A stretch of DNA of 64,000 nt from Ancylobacter dichloromethanicus (GCF_018390645.1 NZ_JAHBGC010000007.1:46196-110195), one strand, 5' to 3'; positions 51,200-60,357 are shown, counted from the first letter of the stretch. The notes: generated by a model from the letters alone, not told the origin. Translations and numbers: made by a program.

Positions 51200-52597
51200 T
51201 CAATGGTTGTCGTGAGGTGAGTTGCCGCCGGGTTTCACAACCTTGAATTCGGCGGTCTTCGTCTTGTCGAACGCAGTTGATGGCGCGCGTTCGGCCTTTT
51301 TCGGCTCGCCCTTCCATTCGAAGGCGACCGATCCTTCCGGGTGCTTGAACCAGCCCGGGTCCTTGTAGTCGTTGGCGGCGAGGCCCTCGCGTACCTTCAC
51401 GACCGAGAACATTCCGCCCATTTCCACTGCGCCGAACTGGGCGAAGCCGGTCATCATCGGCAGTGTATTGTCCGGAAGCGGCATCTCCATTTCGCCCATG
51501 TCCGCCATGCCCGCCGAACCCATCGGCATGTAGTCGGGCACGAGCTTGCGGACCTTCTTGGCTACCTCCTTCTTGTCGACCCCGATGAAATTGCGCAGGT
51601 CGTGGCCCATCGCGTTCATGGTGTGATGCGACTTGTGGCAGTGGATCGCCCAATCACCCGGGTGATCGGCGACGAAGTCGAAGGCGCGCATCTGTCCGAC
51701 CGCGCAATCGATGGTGACCTCGGGCCAGGCCGCCGCCTCCGGCACCCAGCCGCCATCCGTGCACGAGACCTTGAAGTCGTAGCCGTGCATGTGGATCGGG
51801 TGGTTGGTCATGGTCAGATTGCCGAAGCGGATGCGGACCTTGTCGCCCTTGGCCGCGACGATGTGGTCGATTCCTGGAAAGACGCGGCTGTTCCAGGTCC
51901 ACAGGTTGAAGTCCGTCATCTCGGCGACCCGCGGCACATAGGCGCCGGGCTCGATGTCGTAGGCGGCCATCAGGAAGACGAAGTCGCGATCAACACGGCG
52001 GAACGTCGGGTCCTTCGGATGCACCACGAAGAAGCCCATCATGCCCATGGCCATCTGGACCATCTCGTCGGCATGGGGGTGGTACATGAAGGTCCCGCTC
52101 TTCTGTAGCTGGAACTCGTAGACGAAGGTCTTGCCCGGCTTGATGTGTGGCTGGGTGAGGCCCCCGACGCCGTCCATGCCGCACGGCAGAAGCTGCCCGT
52201 GCCAGTGGATCGTGGTGTGCTCCGGCAGCTTGTTGGTCACGAAGATCCGGACTTTGTCGCCCTCGACGGCCTCGATGGTCGGTCCGGGTGACTGGCCGTT
52301 ATAGCCCCACAGATGCGCCACCATGCCGGGGGCCATCTCGCGAACGACCGGCTCGGCGACGAGATGGAACTCCTTCCAGTCGCCGTTCATGCGCCACGGC
52401 AGCGTCCAGCCGTTCAGGGTCACAACGGGCTGGTAGTCCGGGCCGCTCGTCGGGATGAGCGGCGGCTGCATGGTCGCGTCCTTCATGATCGGGGCTTCGG
52501 GAATTGAAGCGGCCTGGACGCGGCCCGAGACTGCGCTCGCGCCGATCAGCGCCACTGCCCCCGAAGTGCCGAGGAAATTTCGACGGGAGACCGTCAT
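51200..52597 (-). CDS. Multicopper oxidase (CopA-like)
   Basis: A 465-residue exported enzyme with a Tat signal (SRRNFLGTSGAVALIGASA) and three cupredoxin domains. All four copper-binding segments are present: TIHWHGQLLPCGMDG, YHPHADEM, NHPIHMHGYDF and WAIHCHKSHHTMNAM. It oxidises Cu(I) or organics with oxygen in the periplasm. A Met-rich tail (MGSAGMADMGEMEMPLP) may bind Cu(I). ATG 52597 follows AGGTGG; GTG 52606 is an alternative. It is coupled with the TolC and cupredoxin genes. Confidence 0.92.
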   Translation of the reverse strand: MTVSRRNFLGTSGAVALIGASAVSGRVQAASIPEAPIMKDATMQPPLIPTSGPDYQPVVTLNGWTLPWRMNGDWKEFHLVAEPVVREMAPGMVAHLWGYNGQSPGPTIEAVEGDKVRIFVTNKLPEHTTIHWHGQLLPCGMDGVGGLTQPHIKPGKTFVYEFQLQKSGTFMYHPHADEMVQMAMGMMGFFVVHPKDPTFRRVDRDFVFLMAAYDIEPGAYVPRVAEMTDFNLWTWNSRVFPGIDHIVAAKGDKVRIRFGNLTMTNHPIHMHGYDFKVSCTDGGWVPEAAAWPEVTIDCAVGQMRAFDFVADHPGDWAIHCHKSHHTMNAMGHDLRNFIGVDKKEVAKKVRKLVPDYMPMGSAGMADMGEMEMPLPDNTLPMMTGFAQFGAVEMGGMFSVVKVREGLAANDYKDPGWFKHPEGSVAFEWKGEPKKAERAPSTAFDKTKTAEFKVVKPGGNSPHDNH

Positions 52598-52616
52598 GAT
52601 GTCCACCTTTCTGGGA

Positions 52617-54086
52617 TCAGTGCCCGCCGCCTTCGGCGGCCGCCGTGACGACAGGTCCCTCGCTGGCGCCAGCGGATGAACCGCCGCCGCCGATGATCGA
52701 GGTTTCGAAATCCACGGTAGAGATGAAGAAGTCGCGCTTGGCCGTGATCGCGGCTATGTTGCTATCGATACTCTCCTGCGCCGTCGTCAGGAGTTCGAAG
52801 ACATCGATGAGCATGCCGTTGTATTCGAGAAGGGCCTGCTCGTTGATGGTCCTGCGCAGCGGCAGAATGCTGTTCTGATACTGGCGAGCGATGTCGTAGC
52901 TGGCGCGATAAGTGAGATAGGCCGATCGCGCTTCGGAGCGAACATTGACCGACTTTTCGAGAAGCCGGTTGACTGCCTGCATATAGATCTCTCGTGAGCG
53001 GCGGACATTGACCTCTCCGAGATCGAAGATCGGGATCTGCAGCTCAAGCTCGAAGCCTTGCGGCGAAGCGCTCTCTTGAAGTCCATCTGCGGTCACCCGC
53101 TCGTAGTTGCCCCGCCAACCACCATCGAGCATCGAGACGAAGCGGGTCGCCTCGGTAAGACCGAGCGTCTTGGCCATGGCGTCGAGCTCCAGCCTCGCGG
53201 CGATAAGGTCCACCCGCTTTCTGACCGCTTCGACTTCGACCTGCTGTACGGTCTGAATACGGGGCATGCTCGGAAGCTGCCCGGGCAGCTTGTATGCGAG
53301 GTCCGCACCCCACAGGCCGAGCATGCGCGTCAGCGCCTCGCGGTCTGTACTCGCGTTCATACGGGCTTCGGCGAGCTCGGTAGAAACCTCGGCATAGAAG
53401 GCTGCAGCCCGCGCCTGGTCGAGCTTCTTCACCGCTCCGGTCTCTCCGAGCTTGCGGGTCAGATCCGCAGCGGCATCGGCCGAGATGCGTGCCTGTTCCA
53501 GGAAGGAAACCGTCTGGCGCGAAGCGACTGCCCGATAATAGGCCCGCCGCGCATCCGCGGCCGCACGGAACGTCGCCTCGATCGCCCTCTGCCGCGCCGC
53601 TTCGAACTGCGTCTTCGCGATATCACTGCGAGCCGGCAGCGTGATCAGCGCCAGGATGTTTGCGATGACACGCCGCTCGATCTCCAACGACCCGCCCGTC
53701 GCCAGGCGCTCGACGCCAATGACCGGGTTCGGGGGAAGGCTAGCCTCGACGAACGCAGCTTCCGAGATTCCGAGAGAATTGTATTCGGCTTGAAGCCCGC
53801 GATTGTTGATGAGCGCGAGCTGCACGGCACCATCAGCTGTCAGAGGCTTCGCAAGAAGCGTAGAAACGCGAGCCCGAACGTCAACGGCGTCGGCTGGCGA
53901 TGCGATCTTGACGGTGTCCTTGCCGATTGCGGCAGAGACCTCCCTGGACACCGGGCTCATGCCACCATCCGGCGTGAACGTCACACAGCCACTGAGCCCG
54001 ACAGCCACTACGCTGATCGCGGCAAGCCGTTTGCGAGGCGGGGCACGGCGTACAGTCGATCGGGCGACGATAATGAGTGCCATCAC
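52617..54086 (-). CDS. TolC-family outer-membrane efflux protein
   Basis: A 489-residue protein with a lipoprotein-like signal (AAISVVAVGLSGC) and two OEP repeats (LTADGAVQLALINNRGLQAEYNSLGISEAAFVEAS, long coiled coils at 150-250 and 350-450; GELEL-type strands). It forms a periplasm-spanning channel. No inner-membrane pump is present beside it, so the partner is unknown. GTG 54086 overlaps the lipoprotein stop by 4 bases; ATG 54083 is an alternative. It lies 19 bp before the multicopper oxidase. Confidence 0.87.
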   Translation of the reverse strand: MMALIIVARSTVRRAPPRKRLAAISVVAVGLSGCVTFTPDGGMSPVSREVSAAIGKDTVKIASPADAVDVRARVSTLLAKPLTADGAVQLALINNRGLQAEYNSLGISEAAFVEASLPPNPVIGVERLATGGSLEIERRVIANILALITLPARSDIAKTQFEAARQRAIEATFRAAADARRAYYRAVASRQTVSFLEQARISADAAADLTRKLGETGAVKKLDQARAAAFYAEVSTELAEARMNASTDREALTRMLGLWGADLAYKLPGQLPSMPRIQTVQQVEVEAVRKRVDLIAARLELDAMAKTLGLTEATRFVSMLDGGWRGNYERVTADGLQESASPQGFELELQIPIFDLGEVNVRRSREIYMQAVNRLLEKSVNVRSEARSAYLTYRASYDIARQYQNSILPLRRTINEQALLEYNGMLIDVFELLTTAQESIDSNIAAITAKRDFFISTVDFETSIIGGGGSSAGASEGPVVTAAAEGGGH

Positions 54087-54301
54087 TCGCTCCCCTGCGT
54101 GGGAGCAACACGCTCATTGCGCTCGATCCACGGTTTCGGATCAACGGGTTGGTAATCGACCGTCCCTGCGGTCACGGGCACATAGCGCTGGGCGGGCACC
54201 CAGGAGCCCGCATCGGACGGGCTGAGGCCCGCCTCGATCGCCGGAGGTCCGCTGCACGCGGACAAGATGACGGCGGCAGCCGTCAGCAACGCTGGCTTCA
54301 T
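54083..54301 (-). CDS. Small lipoprotein of unknown function
   Basis: A 72-residue protein with a lipobox signal (LLTAAAVILSACSGP; Cys16). The rest is Pro-rich and short (VPVTAGTVDYQPVDPKPWIER). I do not recognise a family, though similar short lipoproteins are often found ahead of copper-linked TolC genes. It overlaps the TolC gene start. Confidence 0.65.
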   Translation of the reverse strand: MKPALLTAAAVILSACSGPPAIEAGLSPSDAGSWVPAQRYVPVTAGTVDYQPVDPKPWIERNERVAPTQGSE

Positions 54302-54482
54302 GAAATCCTCGGAATCGGGCTGGACCTGCCGGCGCGGCGTGGCCGCGCGGCGTCGAACAGCGAGCTTCAGCGACTGCGGAGGGCGCAGTAGCGAAGGTGG
54401 TCGGCCGAATGCCCGAGGACGGCCCCCAAGACGGATCTAGTCCGTCAACGGTCTGAGGTCGCGATAAGGAGTCGGCCGACGA
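54302..54482. other. Intergenic with two short palindromes
   Basis: About 180 bases between the two leftward genes. GACGGA-N5-TCCGTC at 54430-54446 and GTCGGCCGAC at 54471-54480 are inverted repeats that could act as terminators of the upstream gene. No gene is seen. Confidence 0.35.
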
Positions 54483-54914
54483 CTAAAGGTCGGCAAATCT
54501 CGGTGGGCGGTCGAGGCGCGTGGTAGCTGCCTCCCTTATGCCGACTTCAAGCGGCGGGTGGTCTATCGCCCGTATGAGGGTAATGATCGTTGCAACACAC
54601 GGGCTCGTCAGCATCGCCGTATGGCAGGCCGTCGCACAGCAGGAGCTTGTCGCTTCACCTTCCTGAGCGTCGGGCTGGCACCCCGTTCCAGCGGATGCGT
54701 CACACGTTGCAAGATACCCGCTCGCCGTATTTGCGTGCGTGTCATCAAGGCTGGCGTGATCGCTATGCTGCGCTTGTGCAAACGCGGCTGCGGCATGATG
54801 CCCGCCGCTCGGCACCCCGTTCAGCACGGCGCCTGCAATGCTCCAGCCGACGCTTGACACCGCAAAGGTGAGGGCGATCAGCAGGACAAGGATATGGCGC
54901 GTGCGTCGCAGCAT
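54483..54914 (-). CDS. Secreted His/Cys-rich protein in copper cluster
   Basis: A 143-residue protein with an N-terminal membrane/signal helix (ILVLLIALTFAVSSVGWSIAGAVL). A His- and Cys-rich stretch follows (GGHHAAAAFAQAQHSD, ATCDASAGTGCQ, SSCCATACHTA), then a hydrophobic segment (MLTSPCVATIITLIRAID). The layout resembles DUF2946-type proteins beside copper genes. It could bind copper in the periplasm. It is a separate leftward gene, 180 bp before the small lipoprotein and close to the decayed ytkA gene on the other strand. Confidence 0.6.
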   Translation of the reverse strand: MLRRTRHILVLLIALTFAVSSVGWSIAGAVLNGVPSGGHHAAAAFAQAQHSDHASLDDTHANTASGYLATCDASAGTGCQPDAQEGEATSSCCATACHTAMLTSPCVATIITLIRAIDHPPLEVGIREAATTRLDRPPRFADL

Positions 54915-55004
54915 ATAAGCCGAGGAGTAGATGACTCGGCGAGGATGTCAAGCCACAGGGAGGAGATCAAGTCGGTCTTGCACCGCCGTCGCACGTCGCT
55001 TTGC

Positions 55005-55380
55005 ATGGCGGCTCTCTCGGCGGCACACGCCAACTTCGCAGACTGTGAGTTCCGGCTAGTTCAGACCAACGTCAAGCATGGCTATGGCGCCATCGTTGCC
55101 GTCCGGCTTGTCAAGCGGTCTGGAAAGGCGATGCCGGACGCGGTGATCTTCGCCACCCGCTTCGACATGGCGCCCGAAGGCATGCCGACCATAGCCGCTC
55201 CGATCGAGGCGCTACCCTCGACCGAGCCGGGCGTCTACCGCTTCAAGGTCAACCTGATGATGTCGGACGGCTGGCAACTGTCGCTTGGCACCAGAATCCA
55301 GGGTGAGACTGACGCCATCGAGAAGACGCCATCGAGAAGACGCCATCGAGAACAAGCTGGTCCTCGATGCGATGCCATGA
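55005..55380 (+). pseudogene. YtkA-like periplasmic protein gene with repeat-expansion frameshift
   Basis: The reading MAALSAAHANFADCEFRLVQ, then VAVRLVKRSGKAMPDAVIFA and LPSTEPGVYRFKVNLMMSDG, matches YtkA-like (FixH-related) proteins found before metal-efflux adaptors. At 55311-55352 a 14-bp unit is present three times. With a single copy the frame would end GETDAIENKLVLDAMP at TGA 55378-55380, overlapping the next ATG, as usual. The two extra copies add 28 bases and shift the frame, so the message now reads through into the next gene's frame. The signal peptide also looks worn. Confidence 0.65.
55311..55352 (+). repeat. Three 14-bp tandem repeats causing a frameshift
   Basis: GACGCCATCGAGAA is repeated three times without gaps. 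The net +28 bases compared with one copy changes the frame of the ytkA-like gene. Confidence 0.95.
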
Positions 55381-55790
55381 AACGGATCGCCCTCACGGAC
55401 CTCACCCTTGCCGCCATTGCGGCGACGGGGTTCGTAGCCTGTTTGATCGATGTTCGGGGGCTTTCCTCGCCCGGCATTCGCGAGTTGTTCGATGCCGTGT
55501 GCATTCCAGCGGTAGCAGGATCGGCGGTACGGCGGCTGTGATCTGCTATCGGGACCCTGACGTTACGCCCGCCTATTCGGCGACCCCGCGCGAGACTGGG
55601 ATGGCCGGAAATTCCGCACCGTTCGCGCCAACGAGGATGTCAGTTCGGCGACAAGCCACAGCGACGGCCGATGCGGCACGGGCACGACGCGTCCCCTATT
55701 CCCGCAATCCGATAGGTCGGCCGGATACCTCGCCGACGCTGAAGAAGGACTCAACGGGGATGGACTACATCCCTGTCCACCGCCGCCAAT
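55377..55790 (+). pseudogene. Remnant of a CusB-like RND efflux adaptor
   Basis: ATG 55377 gives MKRIALTDLTLAAIAATGFV, a signal/anchor start, but the frame stops at 55541. A second frame carries VICYRDPDVTPAYSATP and YSRNPIGRPDTSPTLKKDST, then GMDYIPV, which is the heavy-metal-binding domain of CusB-type adaptors (YYRNPMGLPDTSPxPKKDSMGMDYIPVY in relatives). A third frame holds RDWDGRKFRTVRANEDVS between them. At least three indels occur, and the adaptor's hairpin and barrel domains are missing. The gene cannot make a working adaptor. Confidence 0.65.
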
Positions 55791-56025
55791 CGGCGGCGGT
55801 GGACAGGAGGTCGTGAACCTGCTGCTCGGCTTCACGTTCACGCCGGCGGAAGAACTGTTTGCGAAGCTCGAAGGAAGCCATTCCGCAGGCGCAACTCCGG
55901 TGGATCGTGGAGTGGTGCGCCGGAGCGACCTGATGAAATGCATGGCCGACGCGATGGTCTCATGACCGATAGGACGGACGCAACGCATGCTTCGGCGTTC
56001 AGCCGCCCTATGAGCCGACAGCGCG

Positions 56026-57003
56026 TCAACCTCCACCAATGAAAACGCCGACGCCTAGGACCAGTAAGCCCCCGACGACTATCTGAACGGTAGCCCGCAG
56101 GATCGGCGTTTCCATAAAATGATGTTGGACCCAGACGATCGCCCAGAGCTCGGCGAACACGACAGCAAACGCGATTGTAGTTGCCGTCCAGAAATCGCTT
56201 ATGAGGTATGGCAAGGCGTGACCAAGCCCCCCAATTGTCGTCATTATACCAGATGCGAGCCCCCGCTTGATGGGGGATCCCCGACCTGAGAGCACCCCGT
56301 CATCATGCGCTGCCTCTGTAAAACCCATTGAGATACCGGCGCCGATTGACGCAGCAAGGCCAACTAGTAGTGTTGTCCAGGGATCGCGTGTTGCGAAGGC
56401 CGTTGCGAATATCGGTGCGAGCGTCGAAACCGAGCCGTCCATTAAACCAGCGAGGCCGGGCTGGACAAGAGTTAGAAGCAACTGACGCTTAGCTGTCTTT
56501 TCCTCGTGAAGGGTCGCGTCAGGCGAGAGATAATCCTCGGCCAGCGCCTCGGCCGTTCCTTTATGTTGGCGTTCGGCTTCGGCAAGGTCTCCAAGTAGCC
56601 TGCGTGTCCGGGAATCGGTTGTTCGCTTGGCCGCTTCCTCGTAGAAACGACAGGCATCATTTTCCATCCTGCCTGCCTCAGCACGTATCCGGTCTAGGCC
56701 GAGGTTGGAAACCAGCCAAGTGGGGCGTCGCGAAACGTAATCGGCAACATGTTCACGCCGAATCAGTGGGATGACACCTCCAAAGCGCCGCTCATGCTCG
56801 GCGATGAGAGCACTTCGATGCAGGTCCTCCTCTCGCTCCATTCCTGCGAACATGGCAGCAGTTTTCGGATAATCTGTTGCCAGTCGCTGGGCGTATCCAG
56901 CATAAATTTGAGCGTCGTCTTCCTCTGCCGATATCGCAAGCGCCAGGATTTCCTGCTCCGAAAGGTCGGAGAAGCGCTTTCTCCCATCAGAAAACCAACC
57001 CAT
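56026..57003 (-). CDS. mbfA: Membrane-bound ferritin A (erythrin-VIT fusion) iron exporter
   Basis: A 325-residue protein. Residues 1-165 are a rubrerythrin/ferritin-like di-iron domain with ligand-type Glu/His in AISAEEDDAQIYAGYAQRL, MEREEDLHRSAL, MENDACRFYEEAAKR and LAEAERQHKG. Residues 175-325 are a VIT-like membrane part (LVQPGLAGLMDGSVSTLAPIFATAFA, AASIGAGISMGFTEA). This is MbfA, which exports iron in Bradyrhizobium and Agrobacterium and helps survive peroxide and acid. An Irr-like box lies 13 bp before its start. Confidence 0.92.
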   Translation of the reverse strand: MGWFSDGRKRFSDLSEQEILALAISAEEDDAQIYAGYAQRLATDYPKTAAMFAGMEREEDLHRSALIAEHERRFGGVIPLIRREHVADYVSRRPTWLVSNLGLDRIRAEAGRMENDACRFYEEAAKRTTDSRTRRLLGDLAEAERQHKGTAEALAEDYLSPDATLHEEKTAKRQLLLTLVQPGLAGLMDGSVSTLAPIFATAFATRDPWTTLLVGLAASIGAGISMGFTEAAHDDGVLSGRGSPIKRGLASGIMTTIGGLGHALPYLISDFWTATTIAFAVVFAELWAIVWVQHHFMETPILRATVQIVVGGLLVLGVGVFIGGG

Positions 57004-57015
57004 GCGACTACCTAA

Positions 57016-57031
57016 TTTGGAATAGTTCTAA
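57016..57031 (-). promoter_or_regulatory. Irr-box-like inverted repeat upstream of mbfA
   Basis: TTGGAA-N3-TTCTAA, one base from a perfect dyad, resembles the iron-control element (TTTAGAA...TTCTAAA) to which Irr binds. It lies 13-28 bp before mbfA, where Irr repression is reported in rhizobia. Confidence 0.5.
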
Positions 57032-57196
57032 TCTGTACGCTTTGTACCACTGGTTTCCTCGACAAACAAGGCAATCAACCTACCCGACGGGAGCATGCCG
57101 ACTGAGCACAAGGCATTCTATCGATGCTCACTTAGAACGATGCTGGCCTCAGCCGTGACCATGCGACGGCGCTCGCTGACGACAAGAGGAGCGCGT
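57032..57196. other. Short region between mbfA and the IS3 element
   Basis: No gene seen. If the helicase gene downstream was disrupted by simple insertion, its N-terminal part should lie here, and it does not. Confidence 0.4.
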
Positions 57197-57222
57197 TGAC
57201 GTTGCCCCCTATTTGGCCTCGT

Positions 57223-58044
57223 TCATAACTGGACTCTGTTCTCGCTCTGGTCCGTTCTGGACCGGGTTGCAAACTCGCCCGGGGTGAGGCCGCCAAGGCT
57301 CGTATGCGGCCGGTGGGCGTTGTAGTCCGTTCTCCATTCCTCGATCAGCTGGCGAGCGCTCGATAGATTTCGGAACATGTGCTCGTTCAGGCATTCGTCC
57401 CGGAAGCGGCCGTTCAGGCTCTCGACGAAGCCGTTCTGCATGGGCTTGCCGGGTGCGATGTAGTGCCACTCGACCCGGCTGTCTTCCTGCCATTGCAGGA
57501 TCGCGCGCGAGGTCAGTTCGGTGCCGTTGTCGCTGACCACCATGAGCGGGCGGCCGCGAAGGGCGATGAGTGCATCGAGCTCCCGGACAACACGCTGGCC
57601 GGAGAGCGAGGTGTCAACGACGAGCGCCAGGCATTCGCGCGTAAAGTCATCGACGATGACCAGCACGCGGAAGCGCCGGCCATCGACGAGTTGGTCCGCG
57701 ACAAAGTCGAGGCTCCAGCGCTGGTTCGGTCCCTGTGGCAGGGTCATCGGCGCCCGTGTCCCAAGCGCGCGCTTGCGCCCGCCACGCCGGCGCACCGTCA
57801 GCCGCTCCTCCCGATAGAGCCGGAACAGCTTCTTATGGTTCAGCGCAATGCCCTCGCGTCTCAGCAGGATGTGCAGCCGCCGGTAGCCGAACCGCCGCCG
57901 CTGGCCCGCAAGAATCTTCAGCCGCTCCCGGATCTCCACATCGTCTGATCGCCGCGAGGCATAGCGATAGGTCTTTGGAGCGAGCCCGATCAGGCCGCAG
58001 GCCCGCCGCTGCGAGTAGCTCTTCTCTTCGATCGCCCAGGTCAC
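57223..58044 (-). CDS. IS3-family transposase orfB
   Basis: A 273-residue DDE transposase with HTH_21 ([23 protein letters not shown]), then catalytic Asp in SLDFVADQL, Asp in [11 protein letters not shown] and Glu in [11 protein letters not shown]. It ends in [16 protein letters not shown]. The frame is joined to orfA by -1 slippage on A6 at 58075-58080; read that way, the fusion passes through [20 protein letters not shown]. All catalytic residues are present. It is a different subtype from the element at the window start, though clearly related. Confidence 0.92.
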   Translation of the reverse strand: MTWAIEEKSYSQRRACGLIGLAPKTYRYASRRSDDVEIRERLKILAGQRRRFGYRRLHILLRREGIALNHKKLFRLYREERLTVRRRGGRKRALGTRAPMTLPQGPNQRWSLDFVADQLVDGRRFRVLVIVDDFTRECLALVVDTSLSGQRVVRELDALIALRGRPLMVVSDNGTELTSRAILQWQEDSRVEWHYIAPGKPMQNGFVESLNGRFRDECLNEHMFRNLSSARQLIEEWRTDYNAHRPHTSLGGLTPGEFATRSRTDQSENRVQL

Positions 58045-58067
58045 GAACGCTCTCCGCGATCCGGGCT

Positions 58068-58334
58068 TCAGAAGTTTTTTCCGAGCGCCTCGCGCAGCGT
58101 CGCGACGTCCAGCATCGATTCCGCCAGAAGCTTCTTGAGCTTACGGTTCTCGTCGTCCAACGCCTTCAGGCGACGCGCGTCGGACACCTCCATGCCGCCG
58201 TAGCGATTGCGCCAGTTGTAGAAGGTCGCGTCACTGATCCCATGCTTGCGGCAGATATCCACTACCGCAATCCCGGCCTGATGCTCCTTCAGCACGGCAA
58301 TGATCTGTTCTTCGCTGAACCGGCTCTTCTTCAT
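58068..58334 (-). CDS. IS3-family transposase orfA
   Basis: An 88-residue HTH protein beginning [19 protein letters not shown] with recognition helix [22 protein letters not shown] and a leucine-zipper segment ([20 protein letters not shown]). It ends LGKNF at a slippery GGA AAA AAC TTC TGA. The upstream 59 bases include the left inverted repeat. Confidence 0.92.
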   Translation of the reverse strand: MKKSRFSEEQIIAVLKEHQAGIAVVDICRKHGISDATFYNWRNRYGGMEVSDARRLKALDDENRKLKKLLAESMLDVATLREALGKNF

Positions 58335-58387
58335 CTCCGTCTCCTTCCGACGGAGTCCAATTCAAACCGAGGACGCTTCAGGGGGCA

Positions 58388-60357
58388 ACGTCATCTTCGA
58401 TGAGGCGTCCCAGATTCCGGTATGGGATGCGATCGGCGCCATCGCCCGTGGGCGGCAGGTTGTCATTGTGGGGGACCCCGAACAGTTGCCCCCGACCAGC
58501 GTCGGTGATCGCGGCGTCGACGACGTGGACGATGGCATCGACGTCGAAGACCAAGAGAGCATTCTCGACGAATGCCTCGCCGCCAACATTCCCCCACGCC
58601 GGCTGGATTGGCACTATCGGAGTCGGCATGAAAGTCTCATCGCCTTCTCCAACAACGAATATTACCGCGGAAGGTTGGTGACATTCCCTTCGCCCGTGAC
58701 CGACGACCGCGCGGTTCGCTATGTCCACGTCCCGAATGGCGTGTATGAGCGCGGCAGCGGCAGGGTAAACCGCGAGGAGGCACGGGCGGTGGTCGCCGAG
58801 ATCATCCGCCGCCTGAAGCAGCCGGAGTTCACGGTGCTCCGCTCGTCTCTGGGTGTCGTTACCTTCAATGGCGAGCAGCAGCGCCTGATCGAGAATCTGC
58901 TCGATCAGGAACGACGCAGCTATCCGGATCTGGAACCTTTCTTTGATCCCGCGCGCTGGCACGAGCCGGTGTTCATCAAGAATCTGGAAAACGTTCAGGG
59001 CGACGAGCGCGATGTCATTCTGTTCTCGGTCGCCGTGGCGCCCGATCACACCGGCCGCTCGGTGGCGACAATCAGTTCGCTCAACAAGGAAGGTGGACAT
59101 CGGCGCTTGAACGTTGCCATCACCCGGGCCCGGCAGGAGATGGTGGTGTTCGCCACGCTGCGGCCCGATCAGATCGACCTCTCCCGCACCAATGCCCGCG
59201 GCGTGCGAGACTTCAAGCACTTCCTGGAGTTTGCGGAGCGTGGCGCACGGGCTCTGGCCGAGGCGTTCGCGGCGACCGGGGGCGGCACCGAGTCGCCCTT
59301 CGAGGATGCCATCAAGTCCGCACTGGAAAACCGCGGGTGGATTGTGCACACCCAGATCGGCGTCTCGGCCTTTCGCATCGATCTCGGCATCGTTGATCCC
59401 GAGGCGCCCGGACGCTACTTCGCTGGCGTCGAATGCGACGGCGCGACCTATCATCGCTCAGCAACCGCACGCGACCGAGACAGACTGCGCGAACATGTGC
59501 TTCGGCAGCTCGGCTGGCGTATCCGGCGTGTGTGGAGCACGGATTGGTGGGCCGATCCCAGCCGCGCCATCGAGCGCCTGCACGACCAGCTGATTGCGGA
59601 TCTGGAAGCGAGCCGCGTGGAGCGACTGGCGGCAGAGCAGGAAGTGGCGGAGGCTCAGCCGCCTCTTCCGGAAGCCGGCGAGAGCGAACCGCCGGATGAT
59701 GCCGCGTCGACCAACGGCGAGCCAATTTTCGCGGAAACCGAGTTCGAACTCGAACTACCGGAAATCGTAGCCATCTCGAATGCGCCGACGATGCCCCTTC
59801 CAAACCGACAATATGCCGCTGCGGCGCCTCAGCCGGCACCTGCGCTGCACTTCGACGAGTATCGAATAACCGACCTCGCTTCGGCCGGTTTCACGCCCGA
59901 CGCCGATCGCTTCTACGAGCCGCTCTATCGCTCGCAGCTCCGGCAGATGGTGACCTGCGCTATCGCTGTAGAAGCACCGATTTACGAAGACTTGCTGGTC
60001 TCCCGGATCGCTCGCGCGCATGGCTTCTCCCGCGCTGCAAGTCGGATACGTGAACAGGTCGTCGCTTGCGTTTCATCATCGATACCGCGTTCGGTGGAGG
60101 ACGAGCGCACGCTGCTTTGGCCGCCGAACCTTCGACCGGGCGCGATCATTCCCTTTCGCAGCGCATCTCTCAAAATGCGCGACCATACGGATATACCGCT
60201 CGCGGAACTCGCGTCGCTGGCCGCGTCGTTCCAGGGTGACGGCGTCGAAACGGAGGAAGTGATCCGCAGTATGGCGGCATATTTCGGCCTCAGCCGGCTT
60301 CGAGAGGCGACACGGCAGCGCTTCGCGGCAGCGGCGCGAATTACAGTGCAAAATTGA
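58388..60357 (+). pseudogene. 5'-truncated SF1 helicase with VSR-like nuclease and DUF3320 domains
   Basis: The frame enters in the IS3 end and becomes helicase at VIFDEASQIPVWDAIG (Walker B), then VVIVGDPEQLPPTSVG (motif III), LDWHYRSRHESLIAFSN (motif IV), FIKNLENVQGDERDVILFSV (V) and LNVAITRARQEMVVFATL (VI). A PD-(D/E)xK/VSR-like nuclease follows (SPFEDAIKSAL, FRIDLGIVD, GVECDGATYHRS). A DUF3320-like domain is near the end (QLRQMVTCAIAVEAPIYEDLLVSRIARAHGF). Walker A and the whole N-terminal half, often DUF4011, are missing, so ATPase activity is lost. Such proteins often occur in defence islands. Confidence 0.75.

Larger units (their letters stand above)
57197..58393 (-). mobile_element. 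IS3-family insertion sequence, complete
   Basis: About 1.2 kb with orfA (58068-58334) and orfB (57223-58044) leftward. The outer ends carry a 14-bp inverted repeat, TGACGTTGCCCCCT, perfect on both sides, with a looser match further inward. If the repeat is only TGCCCCCT the element is 57203-58387, and the ACGT flanks could be a palindromic target. No clear 3-bp target duplication is seen beyond the longer ends. Confidence 0.85.

Noticed and set aside
55813..55965. Small rightward frame (50 codons) with GTG start after GGAGG
   Set aside because: A good ribosome site but no recognised protein and a location just after a decayed gene; not enough to call.
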